Positions 1 through 8,954 of a stretch of DNA of 41,666 nt are shown piece after piece. The notes beneath the pieces were generated by a model that was not told where the DNA came from, ran no database searches, and saw only the letters and a list, made by a program, of their open reading frames with translations. Location of the stretch: assembly GCA_001803795.1 (NCBI GenBank), contig MHEK01000033.1, forward strand, positions 204-41,869. The letters run 5' to 3'. The position numbers and the translations under genes are program-made. Each line of letters starts with the position of its first letter. Within the stretch, counting starts at the first letter, position 1. This DNA is from Nitrospirae bacterium RBG_16_64_22. GTDB taxonomy: Bacteria > Nitrospirota > RBG-16-64-22.

Positions 1-1
1 G

Positions 2-1135
2 TGGAAGGATCTGGACCCGATCTCCCGTCGCGTGAACCTCTCCCGCCTCTGGATGGTCACGCAGGACCGCCCCTTCTTCGATCTGCGCGGGATGCTGGGC
101 GAGCACCTTAACGAGACGTACAACATCACGGGCAATTTCTACCGCCTGCTCAACAGCTCTTTTGCCCACATGCAGGTCGAGCTTGCCACGCTGACGCAGG
201 ACGGAAGGCTGCCGGATCTCTCGGGACTCAGAAAGGTTCTCATCGCCGTCCGGCACGGCCAGTCCATCGTCAAGAAGGCGGCGATCTCCCGGATCCAGGG
301 ACACTCGGAGATCGCCTTTCTCTCCGACGTCGGCATCCTTCAGGCGATGTTCGCTGGGGAGTACGTCAAGCGTCTCCTCCACCTGGGCCAGCTCCGCGTC
401 CACACGTTCTGGGGGAGCTACATCCAGAGGGCGCAGGAGACGCTCTCCATCGTCAAGGACATGATCGGGACGTTCGCCCCAATCCGTCTGGAGGACGGCG
501 CCCTCGAAATCGACAAGTACGGCCCCGAGAACTGGGGACAGGATAAGGACGCCCTCCCCGCCGAAAAGCTCGCCGAGTTCACCGAGCGCCGCTTCCAGCA
601 ATCGTTCGCTTTCAGCGCCACGTCCGAGACGTTCGGGGACGTGATCCGGCGGACGACCCCGCTCATCGAGGCGATTCACGCCGTCCCCGACGGGTTCGTC
701 GAGGGCCGCACGCCCGTCGAGGTCCTTGTCGCCCACGGCGGCATCATCAAGTTCCTCTGCTTCCTCCTGCTCCAGCGGAAGAAGGGCGTGCTCCCACAGC
801 AGGAGGACTGGCGCCTCTTCATGGAGACGACGAAGATCCGCAACGCCTCGGTGACGATCCTCGGCCAGACGGCGGAGGAAGAGTGGCGCGTCTTCATGCT
901 CAACAACGCCGAGTTCATGCCCCGCCTCCCCGTCGATCTCAAGAGCCCACGCGGCATCGAGAGCGAGACGATCCTTTCGGAGACGAAAGACGGATCTTCG
1001 GCCGATATCTCGGAGATCATGTCATGGGTCCGCCGCCAGCACGAGGAAGCGGACGCGCGGTGGCTTCCGCGGCTCGACGCGATCCTCCCCGAAGGCGGCG
1101 GCTTTCGCCTGATCAGCCAGCGCCTCCCCGCGTAG
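2..1135 (+). CDS. Histidine phosphatase superfamily protein, 5' end truncated by the window
   Basis: Frame is open from base 2 (WKDLDPISRRVNLSRLW...); motif VLIAVRHGQSIVKK with downstream VLVAHGGIIKF typical of the RHG/phosphoglycerate-mutase-like fold. Confidence 0.75.
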   Translation, partial: WKDLDPISRRVNLSRLWMVTQDRPFFDLRGMLGEHLNETYNITGNFYRLLNSSFAHMQVELATLTQDGRLPDLSGLRKVLIAVRHGQSIVKKAAISRIQGHSEIAFLSDVGILQAMFAGEYVKRLLHLGQLRVHTFWGSYIQRAQETLSIVKDMIGTFAPIRLEDGALEIDKYGPENWGQDKDALPAEKLAEFTERRFQQSFAFSATSETFGDVIRRTTPLIEAIHAVPDGFVEGRTPVEVLVAHGGIIKFLCFLLLQRKKGVLPQQEDWRLFMETTKIRNASVTILGQTAEEEWRVFMLNNAEFMPRLPVDLKSPRGIESETILSETKDGSSADISEIMSWVRRQHEEADARWLPRLDAILPEGGGFRLISQRLPA

Positions 1136-1147
1136 ATCCGGCCGAAG

Positions 1148-1175
1148 TTTACCGTCAATTTACTCCCTGTTGAAC
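1148..1175 (+). promoter_or_regulatory. Candidate PhoB box upstream of the phoB-like gene
   Basis: TTTACC (1148), TTTACT (1159), TTGAAC (1170): three half-sites at exact 11-bp spacing, about 35 bp before the start codon. Confidence 0.65.
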
Positions 1176-1207
1176 TCTCGGCGAGGCCGCCGCGGTAGTC
1201 TCCCCGC

Positions 1208-1966
1208 ATGGCGAACGCGGAGACTCCACCGCTCATCATGGTCGTCGAGGACGACGGCGACATCCGGGCCCTCATCTGCCACGACCTCGTCAACGAAGGG
1301 TACGAAACGGTTCCCGTGGCCGACGGGCTCGAGACGCTCGGCATCCTGAAACAGCGGACACCGTCGCTGATCCTCCTTGACGTCAAGCTCCCGGGCCTGG
1401 ACGGTTTGGAGGTCTGCAGAAAGATCCGGATGGACCCCCGGACCCGAGAGGTCCCGATCGTGTTCCTCACGGCCCTCGCCGACGTCGGCTCCCGCGTCCG
1501 CGGCCTCGTCGTGGGCGGAGACGACTACGTCACCAAGCCGTTCTCGCGGCGGGAACTCATCGCCCGCGTGCGGGCCGTTCTCCGCCGGGCCGACCGCGAA
1601 TCCCGCCCCCCGCGGATCGCGGCGGGAGATCTCCGGATCGACCGGGACCGCTTCGAAGTGTCGTTCAAGGGACGGCCGGTCGTCCTCACGCCGATCGAGT
1701 TCTCGCTCCTGGCCGTCCTCGCGGAATCCCCCGGCCGCGTATTCTCCCGCGATGAGCTGATCGACCGCCTCTGGGGCGTCGAGGCCGAGATCCAGGAGCA
1801 CAACCTGGACGTGCACGTTCACGCCCTCAGGGCCAAGATCCAAGACTCATCCCGGGACCCCCGGTACATCGTCACGGTCCGCGGAACCGGATACAAATTC
1901 CGGGACCTCCCGGCCGGGGATGAGAGTTTACAGTCTCTTGAGGATTCGGGTGGCGCCGCTCTTTAA
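1208..1966 (+). CDS. phoB: OmpR/PhoB-family winged-helix response regulator
   Basis: REC domain (VVEDDGDIRALI, LLDVKLPGLDGLEV, GGDDYVTKPF) plus trans_reg_C (ELIDRLWG...VHVHALRAKI...TVRGTGYKF). Confidence 0.88.
   Translation: MANAETPPLIMVVEDDGDIRALICHDLVNEGYETVPVADGLETLGILKQRTPSLILLDVKLPGLDGLEVCRKIRMDPRTREVPIVFLTALADVGSRVRGLVVGGDDYVTKPFSRRELIARVRAVLRRADRESRPPRIAAGDLRIDRDRFEVSFKGRPVVLTPIEFSLLAVLAESPGRVFSRDELIDRLWGVEAEIQEHNLDVHVHALRAKIQDSSRDPRYIVTVRGTGYKFRDLPAGDESLQSLEDSGGAAL
1927..1943 (+). promoter_or_regulatory. Weak candidate PhoB box in the 3' end of phoB, just upstream of the amphi-Trp genes
   Basis: AGTTTACA (TTTACA 1927) and TTGAGG (1938) at 11-bp spacing; second half-site degenerate. 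Confidence 0.35.
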
Positions 1967-1967
1967 G

Positions 1968-2273
1968 ATGGCCGGGGTCATGGTCGGCACGCCGGCCGCC
2001 GGAACCCACCCCCCACTCCGTTCGACCTGGGACGTCGTGACGCCCTCCGGCGCCGCCGAGGTGCTTGAGCACATGGCCCAGGTCCTCAGGACGGGCCGGG
2101 GGCGGATCAGGTTCGACGACGAGGTCTCGGCCGTCCAGTTCCACCGCGCTCTCTTCTTCAGGGCCCGGATCGCCGTCGGGTCGCGGCGCGCGCGTCTTCG
2201 CATCGATCTCTCCTGGCGCACGTCGGAGCCGCTCCCGCTCAGGATCCGGGCCGGGGAGAGCGCATCACCGTAA
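1968..2273 (+). CDS. Divergent amphi-Trp-domain-like small protein
   Basis: AAEVLEHMAQVLRTGRGRIRF...RARLRIDLSW aligns collinearly with the downstream amphi-Trp protein AAGYMEAIAKGLREGRINIA...KLELEISW. Confidence 0.6.
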   Translation: MAGVMVGTPAAGTHPPLRSTWDVVTPSGAAEVLEHMAQVLRTGRGRIRFDDEVSAVQFHRALFFRARIAVGSRRARLRIDLSWRTSEPLPLRIRAGESASP

Positions 2274-2307
2274 CCGGGGCATGCCCCACAACCGAGGAGG
2301 ACGTCTC

Positions 2308-2604
2308 ATGGGCAAGGACAAGCAGGAGTTCGAGTTCGCGGCGATCACGGACTGCAAGGACGCCGCCGGGTACATGGAAGCGATCGCGAAGGGGCTGAGG
2401 GAAGGACGGATCAACATCGCCGCCGGCGACCAGCAGATCGAACTCGTCCCCGCCGGAGACATCGATGTCGAGATCCTCGCGAAGCGGAAGGACGACAAGT
2501 CCAAGCTCGAGCTCGAGATCTCGTGGAAAAAAGGGGTGGGCGCCGGGATCGGCGAGCTGGTCGTCTCCACGCCGGCCGCCGCCAAGACCGCCAAGACCGT
2601 CTGA
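2308..2604 (+). CDS. Amphi-Trp domain-containing protein
   Basis: LREGRINIAAGDQQIELVPAGDIDVEILAKRKDDKSKLELEISWKK matches the amphi-Trp pattern; strong RBS GAGGAGG. Confidence 0.8.
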   Translation: MGKDKQEFEFAAITDCKDAAGYMEAIAKGLREGRINIAAGDQQIELVPAGDIDVEILAKRKDDKSKLELEISWKKGVGAGIGELVVSTPAAAKTAKTV

Positions 2605-2622
2605 CGCGGGCCGGCCGTTCCG

Positions 2623-4272
2623 ATGCGTTCCCCCCGGCGCCTCGAGCCCGAAATCGCGAAGATGGTGAAGGCCGTCCGCTTCCAGCTCTCGGAGGCGCTC
2701 GCGGCGGCGATGGAGGGAGACGACTCGAAAGCGCGGAAAGTTGTCGAGCGCGATGACGCGCTCGACAACCTTAGGGCCCTCGTGGAGAGCCGGGTCCACG
2801 AGGCGCTCGCCGAGGTCTCGTTGGGCGAGAACAACCGTCGGTGGCTCCGCGGGATCCTTCGCGTCGCCGGGAACCTGGAGAAGATCGGCGACTACGCCGA
2901 GAACATCGCCCGGCAGGCCGCACACAGGCCGGAAGACCCGGCCCTGTGGCGCGCCACGGTCGCCGATCTCGGCGTGGCCGAGGCGGGGGACAAGGCCGTC
3001 GAGACGGTCGATCGGGCCATCGGCTCGTTCCTCGATCTGGACCTCGCCGCGGCGCGCGGCGTGGCCTTGCTCGAAACCGCGCTCGACGACTGCTACGGCT
3101 CCGGTGTCGCCGCGGCGATATCTCTTCTGCAAAGAGAGCCGGAGCGCGCGTCCGCGGTCATCACGGCCCTGGCCATCCTCAAGTACCTCGAGCGGGTCGG
3201 CGACGCGGCGCTCAACATGGCGGAGAGCATAATCGTGATCGTCACGGGAGAAAGGCTGAAACTCGGCCAGTACGTTCAGCTGACCTCTTTGCTGGAGTCG
3301 TGCGGAACCGACGGCGACGTCGTCCATTTCGAGAGCATCTGGGAGGGAATCAGCGGCGCCCGCCTGGGGCGCGTGACCCTCAAGACGGGAGAGACGATGG
3401 TCTTCAAGGAGGGAAGCTCCCGGAAGATCGAGGAGGAGATGGCCAAGCACAACTCCTGGAGGGAGATCGCGCCGGACCTTCTCGTTCCAATCCGGGCCCG
3501 GCATGCCGAGGGGGAACGGGCCGCCTTCCTCGACCTCTTCGTGGGAGACACGCTCGTCCGCCGCCTCCAGCGTCCCGGAGACGCGTCCACGAAGATCCTC
3601 CTGATCGAACGGTTTCTGGCCCGGCTCGCCGACCTCTGGGACCGGACATCCGAGCCGCGAGAGACCCCGACCTCCTACGTCCGACAGGTCCGCGATCGTC
3701 TTCCGGAGGTCTGGGCCGCCCACCCCGACCTCAAGGCGCTTCGCGGCCAACCCATCCGGGTTGCGGGCTCGCGGATCCCCTCCCTCGACGAGATCCTCGA
3801 CCGGCTCTGCCCCCTGGAGCCCGGATGGGCCCCTCCCTTTTCGGTCTGGCTCCACGGAGACCTCAACATCGACAACATCCTCATCGACGAAGAGCCGCGC
3901 TCGTTCCGCCTGATCGACGTTCACCGGGCCGGCCCCGGCGACTACTTGCAGGACCTCTCCGTCCTCGCCATGTCGTTCATCCGCCACCCGGCTCTCCACG
4001 AGAACCCCGGTCTGCCGGCCTGCGTCTCGACCGTCCGCAGCTTCGCGGCGGAACAGGCGGCCCGGCGGGCCGATTCGCGGGCGGCGTCCCGATGGAGTCT
4101 CGCCCTGGCCCGTTCGTTCATCACGTCCAGCCGGCTCGTCCTGGACGATCGTCTGGCGCGCCGATGGTTCCTGAAGGGCGTGTCCCTGCTCGAAGCCTTG
4201 ACCGAGGCTTCGTCCCTCCGGTCCGACGAGGAACCGGCCCTCTTCGCCTCGTCAAAGGGGGCGATCCCATGA
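2623..4272 (+). CDS. PhoU-like domain fused to an APH/choline-kinase-like phosphotransferase
   Basis: N-terminus with two PhoU-like helical repeats (LRVAGNLEKIGDYAENIARQ; LKYLERVGDAALNMAE); C-terminus with kinase catalytic motif VWLHGDLNIDNILID...FRLIDVHRAGPGDYLQDLS. Confidence 0.8.
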   Translation: MRSPRRLEPEIAKMVKAVRFQLSEALAAAMEGDDSKARKVVERDDALDNLRALVESRVHEALAEVSLGENNRRWLRGILRVAGNLEKIGDYAENIARQAAHRPEDPALWRATVADLGVAEAGDKAVETVDRAIGSFLDLDLAAARGVALLETALDDCYGSGVAAAISLLQREPERASAVITALAILKYLERVGDAALNMAESIIVIVTGERLKLGQYVQLTSLLESCGTDGDVVHFESIWEGISGARLGRVTLKTGETMVFKEGSSRKIEEEMAKHNSWREIAPDLLVPIRARHAEGERAAFLDLFVGDTLVRRLQRPGDASTKILLIERFLARLADLWDRTSEPRETPTSYVRQVRDRLPEVWAAHPDLKALRGQPIRVAGSRIPSLDEILDRLCPLEPGWAPPFSVWLHGDLNIDNILIDEEPRSFRLIDVHRAGPGDYLQDLSVLAMSFIRHPALHENPGLPACVSTVRSFAAEQAARRADSRAASRWSLALARSFITSSRLVLDDRLARRWFLKGVSLLEALTEASSLRSDEEPALFASSKGAIP

Positions 4273-5201
4273 CGACCGCCCCGTCCGGTCCCGCGAAGAT
4301 CGCCGTGGTCGGGAACCCCGGGGCCTGGTCCACGGAGCGGCTCGCCGAATCCGTCCGGAACGAGGGGCTGGATCCCCTCATCGTCCAGGCGGGAGAGCTG
4401 TCCGTCTGCCTGTCGACCGGTCAGGCGAGCTGGCGGGGACGTCCCCTCCCGGACGTTGCCGGCGTCATCGTCAAGAAGCTGGGCCTGTCCACGGACGAGC
4501 AATCCGCCATCCGCCTTCTTCCCCTCGCGGCCTGGGCCCGGCGGGGGGTCCCGGTCTTGAGCGAGCCCGACCGGATCGGCCGTGTGCTCGACCGCTGCCG
4601 GATGACGCTCGACCTCGCCCAGGCGGACATCCCCCTCCCCCGGACGCTCCTCACCGAGTCGCCCGACGAAGCGGCCGAATTTGTCGATGTCTGCGGCCGG
4701 GCGGTGATCAAACCCCGCTACACATCCAAAGGACAAGGGATGCTGTCCGTCGACGCCCCGTCCGACGTGCGGAGCCTCGTCGCGAACAGCGCGGCCCTGG
4801 GACGGGGCGCGGTCTACCTTCAGGAATTCGTCCAATCCCCGGGCCGGGATATCGGCGTCGTCGTCGTTGGAAACGGCATCGCCGGGGCCTATGCGCGGGT
4901 GGCCGCGCCGGACGAGTGGAAAACCACCACGGCCGCCGGCGGACGGTACGCGCCGGTCGAGATCGATTCCGCAATTGAGAGCCTCGCCCTCCGGGTGAGC
5001 CGGGTCTTCGGCCTCGATTTCACGACGGTGGACGTCGTGGAAACCGAGCGCGGCCCGCTCGTCTACGAGGCGAGCGCCCTCGGGGGCTTCCGCGGTCTCT
5101 TCGAGGCGACTGGAATCGACGCCGCCCGTCTCGCCGTCCGCTGGGCCCTCAAGCGGTTTCAGCAAACCGACGCACCCGCGCCGGCCGGCCCGCGAGCCTG
5201 A
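4269..5201 (+). CDS. ATP-grasp enzyme (GAK-system-like, RimK-like fold)
   Basis: KIAVVGNPGAW...RCRMTLDLAQADIPLPRTLLTES...AVIKPRYTSKGQGML...YLQEFVQSPGRDIGVVVVGN; ATGA overlap with the preceding gene. Confidence 0.82.
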   Translation: MTTAPSGPAKIAVVGNPGAWSTERLAESVRNEGLDPLIVQAGELSVCLSTGQASWRGRPLPDVAGVIVKKLGLSTDEQSAIRLLPLAAWARRGVPVLSEPDRIGRVLDRCRMTLDLAQADIPLPRTLLTESPDEAAEFVDVCGRAVIKPRYTSKGQGMLSVDAPSDVRSLVANSAALGRGAVYLQEFVQSPGRDIGVVVVGNGIAGAYARVAAPDEWKTTTAAGGRYAPVEIDSAIESLALRVSRVFGLDFTTVDVVETERGPLVYEASALGGFRGLFEATGIDAARLAVRWALKRFQQTDAPAPAGPRA

Positions 5202-5202
5202 A

Positions 5203-6342
5203 ATGGCGGCCCACATCGACGACCTGATCGGAAGGATCCGGGAACGGCACCCGGCACCGTGGCCCGTCCGGTTCCACGTGGCGGGCGTGACGCTCGATAT
5301 TTTCGCCGGCACCGAGAAGATCGCCGAAGAGATCGCGGCCTACTACCTCCCCTTCGAGGACGAGCCGGGGGCCTCCGCCGTCCGGGAATCGGCCCTGACG
5401 ATCTCCGTTATCGAGGCCGAGCCCGAGCGGATTCGCGGGACGGGCCGGATCCGCCGGGGACGCGCCGGGGCGGGACGAGTCAAGGAAATCGTGCATGAAG
5501 TCCCGGGAGGCCGGATCATCGAGAAGGTTGCTTCCGGACTGACCGTCTTCGTGGGAAGCCGGGAATGGATCGTCCTGGGCCGCGCGGCCGAGCAAATCAA
5601 CCCGGTCGTCAACGTCATCAACGCCGCCTACATGACAGCCTGGCGCCGCCAGGGGCTCTCCGTCCTTCACGCCGCGGCCGTCTCGTGGGGCGGATCCGCC
5701 GTGGCCATCATGGGGGCGCCGGGCGCGGGGAAGTCCACGGCCGCGCTCTGGTGCATGGAAGAGGGCGCCGAATACGTCACGAACGACCGCCTTCTCGTCG
5801 GCCCCTTGCCCGAGGCCAAGGTTCTCGGTGTTCCGAAACACCCGAGGGTCAATCCCGGAACGCGGCTCACCCATCCGCGGCTCTTCATGAACCTGACGCC
5901 CGAAGAGCGGAACTCGCTCGGAAGACTCCCGCTGAAGGATCTGGTCGAGCTCGAAGAGAAGCAGGACGTCGTAATCGAAAGCTGTTACGGCCCGGGACGG
6001 CTCAAGATCCCGACGCGCCTTGCCGGCTGGGTCTTCTTGGATTGGCGGGTCGGAACCGGGGCATGGACGGCGTCCGTGATCCCGTTCGCGGCCCTCCGTC
6101 CCTGGGCGGGCGACATCGTCCGCGGGATCGACCCTTACGACTCTTCGGAAGCGGAAGCCGGTCCAGACGACCTGTTCAACGAGATGACCTCGCGCCTGTC
6201 CCGGGTCCCCGGCTTGCGGATCAGCGGAAAAGCCGACTTCCCGGCGCTCGCGCGCGCCCTCCGCGCCTGGATTGTCGATGGGGAACTTCCGGCGATCGGG
6301 GTGATCAATCCGGCCGAGGAGCTTCCTCGGGCGCTTGGGTGA
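5203..6342 (+). CDS. HprK-related kinase (type B-like)
   Basis: Walker A GAPGAGKST in the context LSVLHAAAVSWGGSAVAIMGAPGAGKSTAALWCMEEGAEYVTNDRLLV, typical of HPr-kinase-related proteins. Confidence 0.8.
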   Translation: MAAHIDDLIGRIRERHPAPWPVRFHVAGVTLDIFAGTEKIAEEIAAYYLPFEDEPGASAVRESALTISVIEAEPERIRGTGRIRRGRAGAGRVKEIVHEVPGGRIIEKVASGLTVFVGSREWIVLGRAAEQINPVVNVINAAYMTAWRRQGLSVLHAAAVSWGGSAVAIMGAPGAGKSTAALWCMEEGAEYVTNDRLLVGPLPEAKVLGVPKHPRVNPGTRLTHPRLFMNLTPEERNSLGRLPLKDLVELEEKQDVVIESCYGPGRLKIPTRLAGWVFLDWRVGTGAWTASVIPFAALRPWAGDIVRGIDPYDSSEAEAGPDDLFNEMTSRLSRVPGLRISGKADFPALARALRAWIVDGELPAIGVINPAEELPRALG

Positions 6343-6399
6343 GGGTTGCGGCCCGGCGGACGTTTTCCTGCAAGATCCTGATCGCTGTGGAGGAGTTCG

Positions 6400-6630
6400 A
6401 TGACCGTCTGTTGCCCCATGTGCAAGGATTTCTTGAAATGCAAGAAGCGGGAGATGCGCCGAGCCGGATCCGGATGGGAGGCCTGCTGCGACCGGTGCGG
6501 CCTCTTCTACACGGCGTGTCCCGACGTCCCGATTCTTAGGCGTCGAGGATGGTTCCGGATCAACCGCGAGGCGTGGCGGACCAACCGCCCCGGGCCGCCG
6601 CTTCCGCCGGCTGTATCGATCACGGGATGA
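6400..6630 (+). CDS. Small Cys-rich (zinc-ribbon-like) protein
   Basis: CCPMCKDFLKC...ACCDRCGLFYTACPDVPIL with paired CxxC motifs; ends in ATGA overlap with the next gene. Confidence 0.6.
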   Translation: MTVCCPMCKDFLKCKKREMRRAGSGWEACCDRCGLFYTACPDVPILRRRGWFRINREAWRTNRPGPPLPPAVSITG

Positions 6631-8075
6631 AGCCCATCGTCTTCGGGACATCCGGATGGCGCGGTCCCGTCGGCCGCGAGGTGACGCCGGCGCGCATGGA
6701 AGCCCTCGCGCGCGCCATCGTGCGCTGGCTCTGGAGGCGGACCGGGCAGGCGAACGCCCCCGGCGGGTCGATCCGCGTCCTCGTCGGGCGCGACACGCGT
6801 CTCCATTCGGAATGGCTCGAGAAAACGCTTATACGCGCTCTCCTGTCGCACGAAGGCGTATCGGTCGCGAGAGGGATCGGCGAAACGCCCACGCCGGGCG
6901 TGGCCTGGGGGGTGAGCCGCCTGCCGCTCCGCGCGGACTTGGGCCTCGTCGTGACGGCGAGCCACAATCCTCCTTCGGACAACGGTCTTAAAATCCTCAT
7001 GCCCGACGGCCGTCTCTGCCCCGACCCTGCCGCCGCGGAAATCCTCGGGCTTGTCGACGAGACCCCGCCGCGGACCCGCCGCCCCCATCCGGCGATACGG
7101 GAGGTCGACGTCGCCTCCGCCTACGCCGAGGCTCTTCGAAAGCTCGTCCCTCCGCCTGGCCACAGCCTGGACCTGGTCGTCGACCCGATGCACGGGGCCG
7201 CGCGGAAGGTTCTCCCAGCGGTTTTCGAAGGATGGGGACGCGTGACGGCTATTCGAACCGCCCTCGATCCCGCGTTCGGGGGAGTCTCTCCCGACCCCCG
7301 TCCCGAGACGCTCCGCGATCTCGCCCGATGTGTCGTGGAAACGAACGCGGACCTCGGACTCGCCGTCGACGGCGACGGCGATCGGTTCGGCGTCGTCGAC
7401 GCGGCGGGCGCCTGCGTCCCCCCGCACCGTCTCATGCCCCTCCTGATCGAGGACCTCCTCCTGCGCGGACCGCGCGGACCCGTCGCCCGCTCCGTCGCCA
7501 CGACCCACATCGTCGACGATGTGGCCCGCGCGCACCGGACGCCGGTCGTCGAAACAGCCGTCGGTTTCAAGCACCTCGGAGCGGCGATGGCGGAGGACGG
7601 CGCCGTGATCGCGTGCGAAGAATCGGGCGGGTTCGCCTGGGCGCCCCATGTCCCCACGAAGGACGGATTGCTCGCCTGCCTCCTCGTCGGCGATCTGGTC
7701 GCCCGCCGCGGGGTTCCGCTCCACGAGCTGATCGCGGACTTCGAGAGGCGCTTCCCCCCCCGGCCGTTCGCCCGCCTCGACCGGCCGATGGACTCGGCCC
7801 TGCTCGCCCGCCTCGAGGAGGATCCGCCGACCGAGATCGCGGGCCGCCGCGTGGAAAGCATCGGCCGGCGGGACGGCCTCAAGTTCCATCTCTCCGACGG
7901 CTCGTGGATCCTCGTCCGGAAGGCGGGAACCGAGCGGATTCTCCGGTGGTACGCCGAATCGCGCCGGCCGAAGGACCTCCCGCTCATTCTCGGGGCCGTG
8001 GACCGGATCGAGGCGGAGAGATCGGGCGGCGGAAAGACCCGGTCCTCGGTCTCCGTCCCCGCTATGACGCAATGA
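6627..8075 (+). CDS. Phosphoglucomutase/phosphomannomutase-family phosphohexomutase
   Basis: FGTSGWRG, catalytic TASHNPPSDNGLK, metal-binding DGDGDRFG, EESGGFAW, RKAGTERILR. Confidence 0.9.
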   Translation: MKPIVFGTSGWRGPVGREVTPARMEALARAIVRWLWRRTGQANAPGGSIRVLVGRDTRLHSEWLEKTLIRALLSHEGVSVARGIGETPTPGVAWGVSRLPLRADLGLVVTASHNPPSDNGLKILMPDGRLCPDPAAAEILGLVDETPPRTRRPHPAIREVDVASAYAEALRKLVPPPGHSLDLVVDPMHGAARKVLPAVFEGWGRVTAIRTALDPAFGGVSPDPRPETLRDLARCVVETNADLGLAVDGDGDRFGVVDAAGACVPPHRLMPLLIEDLLLRGPRGPVARSVATTHIVDDVARAHRTPVVETAVGFKHLGAAMAEDGAVIACEESGGFAWAPHVPTKDGLLACLLVGDLVARRGVPLHELIADFERRFPPRPFARLDRPMDSALLARLEEDPPTEIAGRRVESIGRRDGLKFHLSDGSWILVRKAGTERILRWYAESRRPKDLPLILGAVDRIEAERSGGGKTRSSVSVPAMTQ

Positions 8076-8923
8076 TCCTCCCTTCCATCCCCGTGATCGG
8101 CGCTTCGTGCTTTGCGGAGTACGACGGTTCGTTTCTCGACTTTTCGCGCTCTGCCGTCGAGGCCGGCTTCCGCCTCGTCGAGTTGAAGATGGAGCCCGCC
8201 CCGCGGCGGGCGTCCGGCCCGGAGGAGGAGGCGCTTCGCGATCTCGCGCGGAAGGAGGGGATCGCGTTCACCGTCCACGCGCCCTACCTCTCCGTCAACA
8301 TCGGCGACCTGGACGACGAACGCTTCGGGGAGGCGAGGCGAGCGTACGCGGACGCGCTCTCGTTCGCGGCGCGGATCGAGGCCCGGACGATCACATTCCA
8401 CGCGGGGAAGATCTCCCGGGATGCCTGGCTCCCGAAGACATGGGACATCTGCCGAAAGCGCTCCACCCAGGGAATCGCCGAGGTCATCGAGAACGCGCCT
8501 CCGTCCGCGCCTCAAGTCGCGGTGGAAAACCTCGGCCAGTTCACGCTGGAATACGTGAAGTACGGCGTCACGGTCCCCGAACTGCTCGACATCCGCCGGG
8601 CGCTCGGCGGCCGGGTCGGCGCCACGCTGGACCTGGGGCACCTTCGATCGTGCCGGGTCACTCCCCTCCAGGCGGTCCGCGCGCTGGGACCCGAAACGAT
8701 CTTTCAGACGCACCTCCACTCGAACGGGGGCGACAGGGACGATCACGGCCCGCTCTCCGGGCGGGACGGAGACCTCACGGCTTTTCTCGACGCTTACGCC
8801 CGCAACGGCTGGTCTTTTCCCCTGACGGTCGAAGTCCGGAACTTTTCGGACCTCCTCGCAAGCCGCGACCTCCTCTGGTCGGTTTTTCGGCGCGGCCGTA
8901 CGTTCTCGATTCCGGGCGAATAG
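8072..8923 (+). CDS. Sugar phosphate isomerase/epimerase (AP endonuclease 2-like TIM barrel)
   Basis: IAFTVHAPYLSVNIGDLD, ARTITFHAGKI, VAVENLGQFT, GATLDLGHLRS, FQTHLHSNGGDRDDHGPL; ATGA coupling to the mutase gene. Confidence 0.8.
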   Translation: MILPSIPVIGASCFAEYDGSFLDFSRSAVEAGFRLVELKMEPAPRRASGPEEEALRDLARKEGIAFTVHAPYLSVNIGDLDDERFGEARRAYADALSFAARIEARTITFHAGKISRDAWLPKTWDICRKRSTQGIAEVIENAPPSAPQVAVENLGQFTLEYVKYGVTVPELLDIRRALGGRVGATLDLGHLRSCRVTPLQAVRALGPETIFQTHLHSNGGDRDDHGPLSGRDGDLTAFLDAYARNGWSFPLTVEVRNFSDLLASRDLLWSVFRRGRTFSIPGE

Positions 8924-8954
8924 CCCCCTGACAGGAAACGACGGGACACGCCGG

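Noticed and set aside
2239-3999. 586-aa minus-strand ORF
   Set aside because: Shadow of the PhoU-kinase fusion gene; low-complexity composition
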